Made by a program: the position numbers and the translations under genes. From assembly GCA_002402465.1 (NCBI GenBank), contig DHFW01000049.1, forward strand, positions 314,475-378,474: DNA of 64,000 nt, read 5' to 3'. Position 1 is the first letter of the stretch. Each line of letters opens with the position of its first letter. Positions 36,164 to 44,814 of this stretch are shown here, piece after piece. Origin of the DNA: Bacteroidales bacterium UBA4814 (GTDB lineage: Bacteria > Bacteroidota > Bacteroidia > Bacteroidales > UBA7960). The notes under the pieces are model-generated. The model was not told the origin of the DNA. It worked only from the letters and a program-made list of their open reading frames with translations, and did not search any database.

Positions 36164-37974
36164 TCAACCCCAAACATCAGGAAAACATACAGCTTGCGCT
36201 GAGAACCCTTCCGGGGAAACCGGGAGTGTACCAGTTTTTCGATGAACAGGGCAAGATCATTTACATTGGCAAAGCCAAAAACCTGAAAAAACGCGTTTCA
36301 TCATACTTTAACCGCGATCATTACGACAGCGGCAAGGTAATGGTGATGGTGAAACGCGTGGCCGAGGTGCGGCATATTGTGGTTAACAGCGAGATGGATG
36401 CGCTGCTGCTTGAGAACAACCTGATCAAGAAGTATCAGCCGCGCTACAACATAATGCTCAAGGACGATAAGACCTATCCCTGGATATGCATTAAGAACGA
36501 ACCTTTTCCGCGGATCTTTTCCACCCGCAACGTGGTGCGCGATGGCAGCAAATACTTCGGACCTTATGCTTCGGGCAAGATGATGCACGCGCTGCTCGAT
36601 TTGATCCGCCAGCTTTTTCAGTACCGCACCTGCCGGCTCAATCTGAGTCCGGAAAATATCAAGGCCGGGAAGTTCAAGGTCTGCCTTGAGTATCACATTG
36701 GAAACTGTCTGGGGCCTTGTGAGGGGCTGCAAAGTGAGGAAGAATACAACGAAACCATAAGCCAGATCGAAGAAATCATTAAGGGCAACCTGGGGGCGGT
36801 GAATGCCCGGCTAAAGGAACTCATGAAGAAATATGCTGCGGCTTACGAGTTTGAAAAGGCCAACCTGGTGAAGGAGAAAATCGAATTGCTTGAAAACTAC
36901 CAGAGCAAATCAACGGTGGTAAGCATGTCGGTAACCAATGTGGATGTGTATTCGGTACTGAGCGACCAGGAGCATGGCTACGTGAACTTCATGAAGGTGG
37001 TAAATGGCGCCATAGTGCAGTCGCATACGCTGGAGATCCGCAAAAAGCTGGATGAAACCGATGCCCAACTGCTTGAAGTGGCCATCATAGAATTGCGCCA
37101 GCGTTTTCAAAGCGATGCTGCAGAGGCCGTGGTGCCCATCAAACCCGAAACGGCCATTCCCGATGTGCGCTTTGTCATCCCGCAAAGGGGCGACAAAAAG
37201 AAACTGCTCGAACTTTCGGAGCGCAACGCCAAGTATTACCGTATGGAGAAGCTCAAACAGAAGGAGTTGGTCGATCCCGAGCGTCACACCCGCCGCATAT
37301 TGCAAAAAATGAAAGAAGACCTTCACCTGCCCAATGCACCGGCCTATATTGAATGTTTCGACAACAGCAACACCCAGGGCACTTACCCGGTGGCAGCCAT
37401 GGTGGTGTTTCGCAATGCCCGCCCCAGCAAGAAAGAATACCGGCATTTCAACATTAAAACGGTGGTAGGCCCCGACGATTTTGCCAGCATGGAGGAGGTG
37501 GTTTCGCGCCGTTACAAACGCTTGCTGGCCGAGGAGCAGCCTTTGCCCGACCTGGTGGTGGTGGATGGGGGTAAGGGGCAACTCAGCGCTGCGGTGGAGG
37601 CCCTTGAGAGGCTTGGCTTGCGCGGGAAAGTGCCCGTCATAGGCATTGCCAAGCGGCTCGAAGAGATTTATTTCCCGGGCGACAGCATCCCAATATACAT
37701 CGACAAAAAGTCGGAAACGCTGAAGATCATTCAGCACCTGCGCGATGAGGCCCACCGCTTTGGCATTACCCACCACCGCAAGCGTCGCGAAAAGGGAAGC
37801 CTGAAGTCGCAACTATCAGACATAAAAGGCATAGGACCGCAAACAGAAAAAGTGCTGCTCAACACATTCAAGTCGGTGGCCGGCATCAAACGAGCAAGCA
37901 AAGAAGAACTGATCAAAGCGGTAGGGGCAGCAAAAGCGAAAATTTTGAAAGCTTTTTTTGAGAACACAGATTAA
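36160..37974 (+). CDS. uvrC: Excinuclease ABC subunit C
   Basis: Makes both incisions in nucleotide excision repair. 604 residues from ATG 36160 (MINPKHQENI); a Met seven codons earlier is less likely. GIY-YIG nuclease (PGVYQFFDEQGKIIYIGKAK) at the N-terminus, a Cys-containing linker (CLEYHIGNCLGPCEG), UVR motif (FEKANLVKEKIELLENY), RNase H-like half with CFDNSNTQGTYPVA and VVVDGGKGQLSAA, and a C-terminal helix-hairpin-helix (LSDIKGIGPQTEKVLL). Complete. It follows the radical SAM remnant with a 4-base overlap and ends at a good terminator. Confidence 0.97.
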   Translation: MINPKHQENIQLALRTLPGKPGVYQFFDEQGKIIYIGKAKNLKKRVSSYFNRDHYDSGKVMVMVKRVAEVRHIVVNSEMDALLLENNLIKKYQPRYNIMLKDDKTYPWICIKNEPFPRIFSTRNVVRDGSKYFGPYASGKMMHALLDLIRQLFQYRTCRLNLSPENIKAGKFKVCLEYHIGNCLGPCEGLQSEEEYNETISQIEEIIKGNLGAVNARLKELMKKYAAAYEFEKANLVKEKIELLENYQSKSTVVSMSVTNVDVYSVLSDQEHGYVNFMKVVNGAIVQSHTLEIRKKLDETDAQLLEVAIIELRQRFQSDAAEAVVPIKPETAIPDVRFVIPQRGDKKKLLELSERNAKYYRMEKLKQKELVDPERHTRRILQKMKEDLHLPNAPAYIECFDNSNTQGTYPVAAMVVFRNARPSKKEYRHFNIKTVVGPDDFASMEEVVSRRYKRLLAEEQPLPDLVVVDGGKGQLSAAVEALERLGLRGKVPVIGIAKRLEEIYFPGDSIPIYIDKKSETLKIIQHLRDEAHRFGITHHRKRREKGSLKSQLSDIKGIGPQTEKVLLNTFKSVAGIKRASKEELIKAVGAAKAKILKAFFENTD

Positions 37975-37978
37975 CATA

Positions 37979-38016
37979 GCAGGGATGGGTTGCGAACTGT
38001 CCCTGCAAATTTTTTT
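37979..38016 (+). terminator. Rho-independent terminator of uvrC
   Basis: Arms GCAGGGA (37979-37985) and TCCCTGC (38000-38006), with a smaller inner stem GGTT/AACT, followed by AAATTTTTTT. Confidence 0.8.
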
Positions 38017-38216
38017 ACGGATGCAAAAACTCTTTGTTATATTTTTTAAGCTGTAATAGCGAAAGCTTTAAAACCCTTTAAATCCGATTTGATAAGTTGG
38101 ACTCCTCTTGGTTGAGCTGGCATTATTTAGCTTTGGCTATTATATGTTAAAAGTTTAACCGAGTTCATCCTTTAAAGCCAGCAGCACCCGTAACCAGTAT
38201 TTTCATCATTTTTGCT

Positions 38217-39764
38217 TTAAAAAATTACAATCAGATTTTTTCCGAACCGATATTGCTCCTTGTTTATTATGGCATTGTGTAGCTCCGGGTCGTTTTTTGT
38301 TTCTTTATACCGCAAAATAAGCAACCTGTTTTCGAGCGGTTCTTCCAGAATGTCTTCCCTCTTTACTCTGATAATGTCTTTTCCCAGGTAAACATCCATA
38401 TTTTCAGCACGTGAGATTTTATATACCCAATAGTCATCGATCTGGTGTTCTTCTGACAATTCCATCGCTTTTTTGCAAAGATTACCCAAGCCAAGCTGAG
38501 TGTTCAACTGGGGCATAGCCCATCCAGCGACAAAGATAGCCAATAAAAAACCCAGTGCCTGGGTATGGATTGACCGGTAAGTATCTTTCTTCCCATATAA
38601 ATAATAGAGAATAAGCAAGCCGGTGACGCTGAGAATCCCGGCTGCTGCATAAATAAGCGGAGTTGCCAGAAAGTGCATTTCATCTTTTCCCCCAAGATAG
38701 ATAATGGTTGGCAGGCTAAGAATGAATATACTTGCCGGGATGGCCAGGGCTATTTTGATCCATCGGTTTTGCCTATCGAATTTATTGAAAAGCAGCACCG
38801 TAAGATAGATGAAGAAAGGTATAAGAGGCAGCGAGTAAATCTCTATTTTGGAACTGATCAACGAGAGCAATACAAAGGTTGAGAGTATTATGGTGGCAAA
38901 AAATTGTTCCAGTGTATTGTTTATTCTTTTCTTGTACAAGCCGGCAATAAAGAGGCCGATAGCCAACAGTGACCACGGTGCCAGTGAATACCAGACGGAG
39001 ATGGCATAATAATAGAACGGTTCTTTGTGGTGAAAGGAGTTGAAGCCCCTTTCAACCGTTTGATGGACAAGCAGATTGTTCAGGTATTCATTTCCACCTT
39101 CAATGTAAACGCCTGCAAACCAAACAATGCAGCCTGTCAGAATAATCAGAAAGGTCTTCCATCCCCAATAATGTGTAAAATCGGACAGTTTCTTTTTGTA
39201 GATCAAAAAGGTCACGGTTGAAACAAAAGGGATCAATAAACCCAACGGCCCTTTTGAGAAAAGTGCCAGAAACAAATATATCGGAAATAGCCAGCCGTCA
39301 CGTTTCCGGCCGTCTTCCCGGTATATTTTATAAAAAGTGTACAGGGATAAAACAATAAACATATTCATCAACATGTCCATACGAATAATCAGTGTAGCGC
39401 CGATAAACAGTCCGGCAGTCATGAGCATCAGCGGGGCTGTGGTTTCGCTTTCCCCGTTTTCCCGACGGGTCCATTTCGTCATCGTGGTAACGATAACAAG
39501 TGCCGGAACAAATGACAACAAAGAATAATACCAAATCCGGTGTTCTCCCAGTATCAGTTTCCCGATCATCATCAACCAGAAATGGAGTGGGGGTTTATCC
39601 GCGTAAATTTCTCCCTGGTTGGTAAAGGTGAAGATATTTCCGTTGCGAAGCGCTTCGTCAACAATGCTCAGATAACGCAACTCGTTTGCAGGTGTATAGT
39701 CGCGTAAAATCATTGTGGGCAACAGGGCAACAAACCAAAAAAGATAAACCTGTTTATTATTCAT
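38217..39764 (-). CDS. ArnT-like lipid-linked-sugar glycosyltransferase
   Basis: 515 residues with about eleven membrane helices. The N-terminal periplasmic loop carries DYTPANELRYLSIVDEAL and EIYADKPPLHFWLMM, the signature of ArnT/PMT-type GT-C enzymes (acidic residue plus KPP motif). Such enzymes move a sugar from undecaprenyl phosphate to lipid A or a protein. It ends a leftward three-gene set (GT2, LAB_N, this gene) and overlaps the LAB_N gene by 4 bp. The set appears more AT-rich than its flanks, suggesting transfer. Sugar and acceptor unknown. Confidence 0.88.
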   Translation of the reverse strand: MNNKQVYLFWFVALLPTMILRDYTPANELRYLSIVDEALRNGNIFTFTNQGEIYADKPPLHFWLMMIGKLILGEHRIWYYSLLSFVPALVIVTTMTKWTRRENGESETTAPLMLMTAGLFIGATLIIRMDMLMNMFIVLSLYTFYKIYREDGRKRDGWLFPIYLFLALFSKGPLGLLIPFVSTVTFLIYKKKLSDFTHYWGWKTFLIILTGCIVWFAGVYIEGGNEYLNNLLVHQTVERGFNSFHHKEPFYYYAISVWYSLAPWSLLAIGLFIAGLYKKRINNTLEQFFATIILSTFVLLSLISSKIEIYSLPLIPFFIYLTVLLFNKFDRQNRWIKIALAIPASIFILSLPTIIYLGGKDEMHFLATPLIYAAAGILSVTGLLILYYLYGKKDTYRSIHTQALGFLLAIFVAGWAMPQLNTQLGLGNLCKKAMELSEEHQIDDYWVYKISRAENMDVYLGKDIIRVKREDILEEPLENRLLILRYKETKNDPELHNAIINKEQYRFGKNLIVIF

Positions 39765-40402
39765 ATTACACTGATTTTTTTGTTTTTGTGGCCGATCATA
39801 ATATTCCGGACATAGGCGACAAACCCGAACGACTGTCCCAGAATCAACACCGGATCGAGCCGGAAAATAGCATAAGCAATAATCATAAAAGAACCCATCA
39901 GGCTAATGATCCAGAATCCGACAGGAAGAACAGATTCGTGATGGGCAGCCGAATAGAGGAACTGATAAATGAATCGCAACGCAAATATTATTTGTCCCGC
40001 AGACCCGAAAACCAATAGCCACAACGGTATATCTTTATTATAAAAAAAGGTGCCGGTAAATCCGGAGAGATCACGAAGCATAAATCCTGCAGCCACTAAA
40101 GGAGTCAGGATCAAAACTACTTTGATGATACCTGATATTCTTTTCCACTGGCCTTGCATGTTCAGATTCCACAGATAGATATAATAGGAGATAAACTGGC
40201 CGAGTATAATGGCAAAATCATTCCGCAGTACGCCATAAATAAATAGCAGGTATGAGCCTAAAATACTCAATATCCAGAACGCAGGCGGTGATAACACTTT
40301 TCTGGCTTTTTCGGACGCAATCCACTGGTAAAGGATGCGGGCCGAGAAAAAGAACTGGGCCAGAAAACCGATGGCAAAGATCCACATGATACTTCCCTGC
40401 AT
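39761..40402 (-). CDS. Double LAB_N (lipid A biosynthesis N-terminal) domain membrane protein
   Basis: 213 residues, about six helices forming two similar halves: FAIGFLAQFFFSARILYQWIASEKARKVLSP and FGSAGQIIFALRFIYQFLYSAAHHESVLPVGFW share the Q-F-x-x-R-x-x-Y-Q-W/F pattern, each followed by FWI-S-x-x-GS. This is the domain fused to the N-terminus of some LpxB proteins, here free and duplicated. Its usual neighbours are DPM1-like and ArnT-like glycosyltransferases, so it probably helps handle the lipid-linked sugar. Mechanism unknown. The start may be Met6 at 40387. Confidence 0.87.
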   Translation of the reverse strand: MQGSIMWIFAIGFLAQFFFSARILYQWIASEKARKVLSPPAFWILSILGSYLLFIYGVLRNDFAIILGQFISYYIYLWNLNMQGQWKRISGIIKVVLILTPLVAAGFMLRDLSGFTGTFFYNKDIPLWLLVFGSAGQIIFALRFIYQFLYSAAHHESVLPVGFWIISLMGSFMIIAYAIFRLDPVLILGQSFGFVAYVRNIMIGHKNKKISVI

Positions 40403-40456
40403 GCTTTAATTGAGGTTATGCTCCTTCACATAATAGTTGATATATCTTTTTTTCAT

Positions 40457-41149
40457 TCAGCGATATGCGAAACAGTCAATAAACGGCCCGTAAAGCCGGT
40501 TCCAAAGATGGTATTTCGACGTGCCGGCCAACCGCGGATAGTGGCGTACAGGTGTTTGTTTCACCTTTCCGTTTTGCAGCAGAATCAACGCAGGCAGGAA
40601 CCGGTGCATACCGTTGAAAAAGGGAATACGTTTGGCCGAATCGGTGTGCATCACCTTCAGAGGGCAACCAGTGTCAGAAACTCCGTCATGGGTCATCATA
40701 CGACGGTAGCCGTTTGCAATTTTCGATTGCAGATTTTTAAAAAATGAGTCTTTGCGGTTAGCCCTTATACCCGTTACCATTTCGTAATTTTCAATATCCC
40801 GGAGCAACAGATTAAAATCCTCCGGGTCGGTCTGCAGGTCCGCATCCATGTATCCCACATAATCGGAAAAAGTATGGTCGATGCCGGCTTTCAGGGCGGC
40901 GCTTAACCCCCCGTTTTTTTTGAGACTGAGATAAAAGAACGAGGGATTACGGTCACATATTTCCTGGATTCTGCGTTGACTGTCATCTTTTGATCCGTCG
41001 TTTACAAACAAAACGCATGTTTGGAAAAAGGTATGTGTCAAAAATTGCCGAAGTTTTTCTTCTAATGTGTAGAGGTTGTCTTCTTCGTTATATACAGGTA
41101 TAATAATTGTAAACCTGTAATTTTCGGTACTATTTTCCTTTACATTCAT
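40457..41149 (-). CDS. Family-2 glycosyltransferase, DPM1/ArnC-like
   Basis: 230 residues, cytoplasmic GT-A fold: IIIPVYNEEDNLYTL, VNDGSKDDS, then MDADLQTDPEDF with the DxD motif, and the GVSDTGCPLKVMH acceptor region. It lacks the C-terminal membrane helices of ArnC. It likely charges undecaprenyl phosphate with a sugar for the ArnT-like enzyme. First gene of the three-gene set. No clear promoter was found upstream. Confidence 0.9.
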   Translation of the reverse strand: MNVKENSTENYRFTIIIPVYNEEDNLYTLEEKLRQFLTHTFFQTCVLFVNDGSKDDSQRRIQEICDRNPSFFYLSLKKNGGLSAALKAGIDHTFSDYVGYMDADLQTDPEDFNLLLRDIENYEMVTGIRANRKDSFFKNLQSKIANGYRRMMTHDGVSDTGCPLKVMHTDSAKRIPFFNGMHRFLPALILLQNGKVKQTPVRHYPRLAGTSKYHLWNRLYGPFIDCFAYR

Positions 41150-41269
41150 TTCAATATATTAATGTGCCTGACATGATGTTGCGCTCTTTTAAAATTCTTT
41201 CCTGAATCTTCTCTATAAGTCTATAAGTCCGTATTTGAAAATTTTCGCCACGTTGTTGAAGGTTTTTCC

Positions 41270-41318
41270 TTTCTCTCATTGCGAGGTGAAGCGTAGCAAA
41301 ACGAAGTAATGAGAGAAA
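41270..41318. repeat. Hairpin repeat of the TCATTGCGAGG type
   Basis: Arms TTTCTCTCATT (41270-41280) and AATGAGAGAAA (41308-41318) form an 11-bp stem around a 27-base segment with GAAGCGTAGC and AACGAAGT words. Similar TCATTGCGAGG elements occur widely in bacterial genomes. No coding link. Confidence 0.6.
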
Positions 41319-41379
41319 AGGAGACGCCCGAGATGAAAACTTGTTTTATTATTTTTGTTCGACAAAAAAATAAAAAGTT

Positions 41380-41448
41380 GAAACAAGCATGATTCGCTAA
41401 GCATAAACACGGAAGAAAATCATCATGCGAGTTCCATCTGACCTTAAT
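41380..41448 (+). repeat. Dispersed 70-nt repeat, copy B
   Basis: Second copy of the element at 27869-27938, same strand. Shared blocks include AAACACGGA, GAAAAT and TCATGCGAGTTCCATC. Confidence 0.7.
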
Positions 41449-41675
41449 AAACAAATAAATTTGGGATTAAACAAGAGTATCACTCTAACGCTGTAACAAA
41501 TTTACGCATTTGAAAGCAAATTAAGGAAATTTCTTAGAAAAATATTGAATTAGCCGATTTATTCAACTCTTCTGTTGCAACCATCAGCACGTGGAGAACA
41601 GAAAATTGAAGATGAAAGCCCACGTCCTCGTAAAAAAAATACCCGACCCCTTACTGCCGGCCATTTACACAGGAA

Positions 41676-42192
41676 TTGTTTTTCTTTTCGTGGGGTGCAT
41701 TCAGGGCCCTAAAACTAAAGGAGCACAAAGGAAGCAATGGTGCTCTCTTTTCGAAATGGCGGGCGGCGCGTACCGGTTCATTGTACAGGTCGGGTTGTCT
41801 TGCTGTTATTTTTGCATATGTTTATTATGGGCCTGAAGATATTGATATCAAAGGGTAGAACCGGGGGATAAGTGAATTTATTCAAAACGAAGATGCTTAC
41901 AGGAAAGTGTTTTATCTGCTTGAAATGGGACCTGATGAACTGATGGCAGAGTTTATACCTGGAAAGGGATTCCCTTTGGAAAAGGAATATTCAAATTGCG
42001 GATGAACCTTCTTACATAAAAGGCTTGTATCCTGAGAGGATAGAGTAACTGGCAAAACTCTGGCAGTACTCTTTGCTGCGCATAAAATCCCTGGAGTTAA
42101 TTTTGCAGGCGATGAATGAGGAACCCGATGCCTGCGAATTCGAAATTGATCGGGTACTCATGCAGATCAATGTGCTGATCGAAAACAGGTAA
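41676..42192 (+). pseudogene. Decayed gene of unknown family
   Basis: Coding-like sequence broken into pieces. Frame one reads AYVYYGPEDIDIKG, a TAG stop at 41856-41858, then ISEFIQNEDAYRKVFYLL and EMGPDELMAEFIPGKGFPLE before a stop at 42003. The +1 frame continues with ADEPSYIKGLYPERIE, a TAA stop, and LAKLWQYSLLRIKSLELILQ then AMNEEPDACEFEIDRVLMQI to the TAA at 42190. One frameshift and two nonsense codons would restore a protein of perhaps 150 residues or more. The 5' boundary is uncertain. I do not recognise the family. Confidence 0.5.
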
Positions 42193-42249
42193 TTATTTGG
42201 TTTTGGGCGTTTTTTTTAAGATATTCGCCGTTTATTGAAATCCCGGAAA

Positions 42250-44028
42250 ATGGAACTCCAGCCTTGGATCGACAAGTTTTTGGTGTGGCGGCAAAAGCAC
42301 CTCAGCGACAGGAATTTTATCCTGATTCTTTGCGTGATTATTGGGCTTTTGGCCGCCATTGCCGCGGTGGTATTAAAAACCGGTGTACACTATTTCGAAG
42401 CTTGGGTGCGCAACACCCCCGGCCGCCATATGGAGAACTATTTCTTTCTGATATTCCCGCTAATCGGGATACTGATCACCGTATTCTATATCCGCAACTT
42501 TGTGAAGGAAGATATTGGCCACGGTGTTTCGCGCATTTTGTATGCTATTTCGCGCAACAAGGGGGTGATGAAAATGCACAACATGTGGTCGTCGGTAGTG
42601 GCTTGCACCTTTACCAGCGGCTTTGGCGGCTCGGTGGGTATGGAGGCGCCTATCGTCAGCACTGGTGCAGCTATTGGGTCCAATGTTGCACAGGCAGTAA
42701 AGCTGGGTCATAGGCGGACTGTGCTGCTAATCGGATGCGGGGCAACCGCAGCCATTGCAGCCATCTTTAAGGCACCCATTGCCGGCCTTATTTTTTCCCT
42801 GGAAATACTTATGCTCGACCTGACCATGGCCTCCATTCTTCCGCTGCTTACCGCCGCGGTGACCGGGGCCATTTTTTCTGCCTTTTTCCTGGGCGAAGGC
42901 GTGGAATTTTATTTTACCCTGAAAGAAGCATTCGACTATTCTTCCATACCCTTTTATATCTTTTTAGGTGCTTTCACCGGGGCAGTGTCCTTGTATTTTA
43001 CGTGGATGAATGGCAAAGTTGAAAACCGCATGAAGAAAATTAGCAAACCATATCATAGGGCTTTGGCGGGGGGAATCATTCTTGGTGTACTGATCTTTCT
43101 CTTTCCGCCACTCTTTGGCGAAGGCTACTTTACCATGCGCAGCATACTCTCGGGCCAGCCCGAAAACCTGCTCCTCGAGAGTCCTTTTGGGCATTTGGTA
43201 GATCATAGCGGAATGCTGTTTATCGGCTTTTTGGTTTGTGTGCTTTTCTTTAAAGCCATTGCCACCTCACTCACCACAGGGGCCGGTGGAATTGGAGGGG
43301 TTTTTGCCCCCAGTCTTTTTATGGGGGGCATTTCTGGTTTTGTTTTTTCCAGGCTGATTAACAGCTACTCGGGCTTCAGAATTTCGGAGTATAATTTTGC
43401 CCTGGTCGGGATGGCCGGGCTGATTGCCGGCATCATGCATGCGCCCTTAACGGCCATATTTCTTATTGCCGAAATCACCGGGGGCTATGAATTGTTTATT
43501 CCCCTCATTATCACGGCATCTATTTCTTACCTCACCGTAAACTATTTCCAGCCACACTCCATTTATACCAAGAAGCTGGCAGAGACCGGCGATTTGATCA
43601 CCCACCATAAGGATAAAGCCGTGCTGACTTTGCTCAATGTGGAGTCGGTGATTGAAACCAATCTCGATACCGTAAACCCGGAAATGACCCTGGGTGAATT
43701 GGTTAAGGTGATTGCCAAGTCGAAGCGCAATATTTTCCCGGTACTCGATTCCGAGGGCAATTTTTTGGGCATAGTGTGGCTCGACGATGTGCGTGAGATC
43801 ATGTTCGACCGCAAAAAGTATAATGAACTGAAGGTGCGTAACCTGATGTTCTTTCCAAGAGCCACTGTAAACATGGCCGACAGCATGGACACGGTAATGA
43901 AGAAATTCCGTGACAGCGGCCTGTGGAACATGCCGGTGGTGGACAACGGCAAATATAAAGGCTACATCTCCCGCTCAAACGTGTTCAATATTTACCGCAA
44001 TATGCTGATTGAATTTTCGGAAGAATAG
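42250..44028 (+). CDS. ClC-family chloride channel/transporter with CBS domains
   Basis: 592 residues from ATG 42250; an in-frame TTG at 42235 is the alternative. About ten to twelve membrane helices, then a cytosolic pair of CBS domains (about 450-585). Family motifs: GHGVSRIL in place of GSGIP, GMEAPIVSTG in place of GREGP (the gating Glu is kept, Arg and Gly replaced), and GGIGGVFAPSLF matching GxFxP. The variant first motif suggests altered anion selectivity. The CBS pair probably binds a nucleotide. It likely exchanges chloride or another anion for protons. Flanked by decayed sequence and a transposase. Confidence 0.92.
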   Translation: MELQPWIDKFLVWRQKHLSDRNFILILCVIIGLLAAIAAVVLKTGVHYFEAWVRNTPGRHMENYFFLIFPLIGILITVFYIRNFVKEDIGHGVSRILYAISRNKGVMKMHNMWSSVVACTFTSGFGGSVGMEAPIVSTGAAIGSNVAQAVKLGHRRTVLLIGCGATAAIAAIFKAPIAGLIFSLEILMLDLTMASILPLLTAAVTGAIFSAFFLGEGVEFYFTLKEAFDYSSIPFYIFLGAFTGAVSLYFTWMNGKVENRMKKISKPYHRALAGGIILGVLIFLFPPLFGEGYFTMRSILSGQPENLLLESPFGHLVDHSGMLFIGFLVCVLFFKAIATSLTTGAGGIGGVFAPSLFMGGISGFVFSRLINSYSGFRISEYNFALVGMAGLIAGIMHAPLTAIFLIAEITGGYELFIPLIITASISYLTVNYFQPHSIYTKKLAETGDLITHHKDKAVLTLLNVESVIETNLDTVNPEMTLGELVKVIAKSKRNIFPVLDSEGNFLGIVWLDDVREIMFDRKKYNELKVRNLMFFPRATVNMADSMDTVMKKFRDSGLWNMPVVDNGKYKGYISRSNVFNIYRNMLIEFSEE

Positions 44029-44029
44029 G

Positions 44030-44044
44030 GACAGGTCGCCTGTC
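44030..44044. repeat. Small hairpin between clc and transposase genes
   Basis: GACAGG (44030-44035) and CCTGTC (44039-44044) with a 3-base loop, between two convergent stops. It may serve as the left palindrome of the transposase or as a bidirectional terminator. Confidence 0.5.
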
Positions 44045-44523
44045 TATAACCAGATGTATACCCCTTCAAAGAATTCAAAGAGATACTTGTCATTGAATTT
44101 GATCTCATTTTTTTGTAAGATATCAAGGTATTCATCCTTAAAGGATGCTTTGGCATGGTGCTTTTCCTGATTCAGAATATAATTGATAACAGTTTGTTTC
44201 TGTGATTTAGAGTGTGAAAATGCACCATAACCCTTCTGCCATTCAAATTTGAATTTGGTGAGACTATTCTCTTTTATCCAGGCATTGCTTGATGTTTTAA
44301 TTTTTTCAACCAGATCAGGGATAAGCTGGTTTACATTATAACCAATAAATATGTGCACATGGTCGGGCATGCAACCAATAGCTAGCATTTTATGGCCATT
44401 CTTCTGAACAATACCTGTAATATACTTCTCCAAATCGCCTTTCCAGGCCTTTTTGATTAATGCATCACCATTTTTGGGTGAGAAAACCTGGTGAATGTAA
44501 AGTTGAGTATAGGTATTTGCCAT
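44044..44523 (-). CDS. tnpA: IS200/IS605-family (RAYT-like) Y1 transposase
   Basis: 159 residues. HUH motif in CMPDHVHIFIGY (about 60-71), the WQKGYGAFSHSKSQ segment, and the catalytic Tyr in VINYILNQEKHH (near 123-134). Full length and apparently intact. Such enzymes cut and rejoin single-stranded DNA at hairpins. No accessory tnpB is present. Its 5' side (44573-44782) carries two inverted palindromic elements of a family that also occurs at 59 kb, so it may be a domesticated REP-associated enzyme rather than a simple IS. Confidence 0.9.
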   Translation of the reverse strand: MANTYTQLYIHQVFSPKNGDALIKKAWKGDLEKYITGIVQKNGHKMLAIGCMPDHVHIFIGYNVNQLIPDLVEKIKTSSNAWIKENSLTKFKFEWQKGYGAFSHSKSQKQTVINYILNQEKHHAKASFKDEYLDILQKNEIKFNDKYLFEFFEGVYIWL

Positions 44524-44572
44524 GGCCGAATTAGTTTCTTGAAACTTATTATGTAATTGAAAATAATGTCAC

Positions 44573-44637
44573 GGTGCGCTGCACCTAATGGTTCAATTAA
44601 TGCCATTTGTGCTACCAATATTACGCAGCGCTGCTGC
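44573..44637 (+). repeat. REP-like two-hairpin element, family 2, copy 1
   Basis: Hairpin GGTGC-GCT-GCACC (44573-44585), 25 bases, GCTACC (44611-44616), 8 bases, hairpin GCAGC-GCT-GCTGC (44625-44637). Total 65 nt. Confidence 0.8.
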
Positions 44638-44717
44638 TAAGTGTCTGGTTGTTGCCCGGCAATTCCATTTTTTTGGCGACTTTGCAAGAGATATTGTTTC
44701 CATTTCGCCTGTTTTTT

Positions 44718-44782
44718 GGTGCAGCGCACCATAATATCGGTAGCATTTCGATCAGGTATTAAACCGTATGGTGCAGCGCACC
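44718..44782 (-). repeat. REP-like two-hairpin element, family 2, copy 2 (inverted)
   Basis: The same plan on the opposite strand with identical spacing: hairpin at 44782-44770, 25 bases, GCTACC at 44744-44739, 8 bases, hairpin at 44730-44718. Forms a head-to-head pair with copy 1, separated by 80 bases. Confidence 0.8.
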
Positions 44783-44814
44783 GTAACATAAAAAATCCAA
44801 TCCAAAAGAAGCCA

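Noticed and set aside
36910..37812. 300-codon open frame on the minus strand inside uvrC
   Set aside because: Antisense shadow of a complete, motif-rich gene; no independent start signal or family.
41591..41836. 81-codon plus-strand ORF
   Set aside because: No family, low coding quality, in another frame from the better-supported decayed gene that overlaps it.
44044..44523. Complete IS605-type element with tnpB
   Set aside because: No tnpB or omega-RNA-like end is present; only the Y1 transposase and nearby palindromes.
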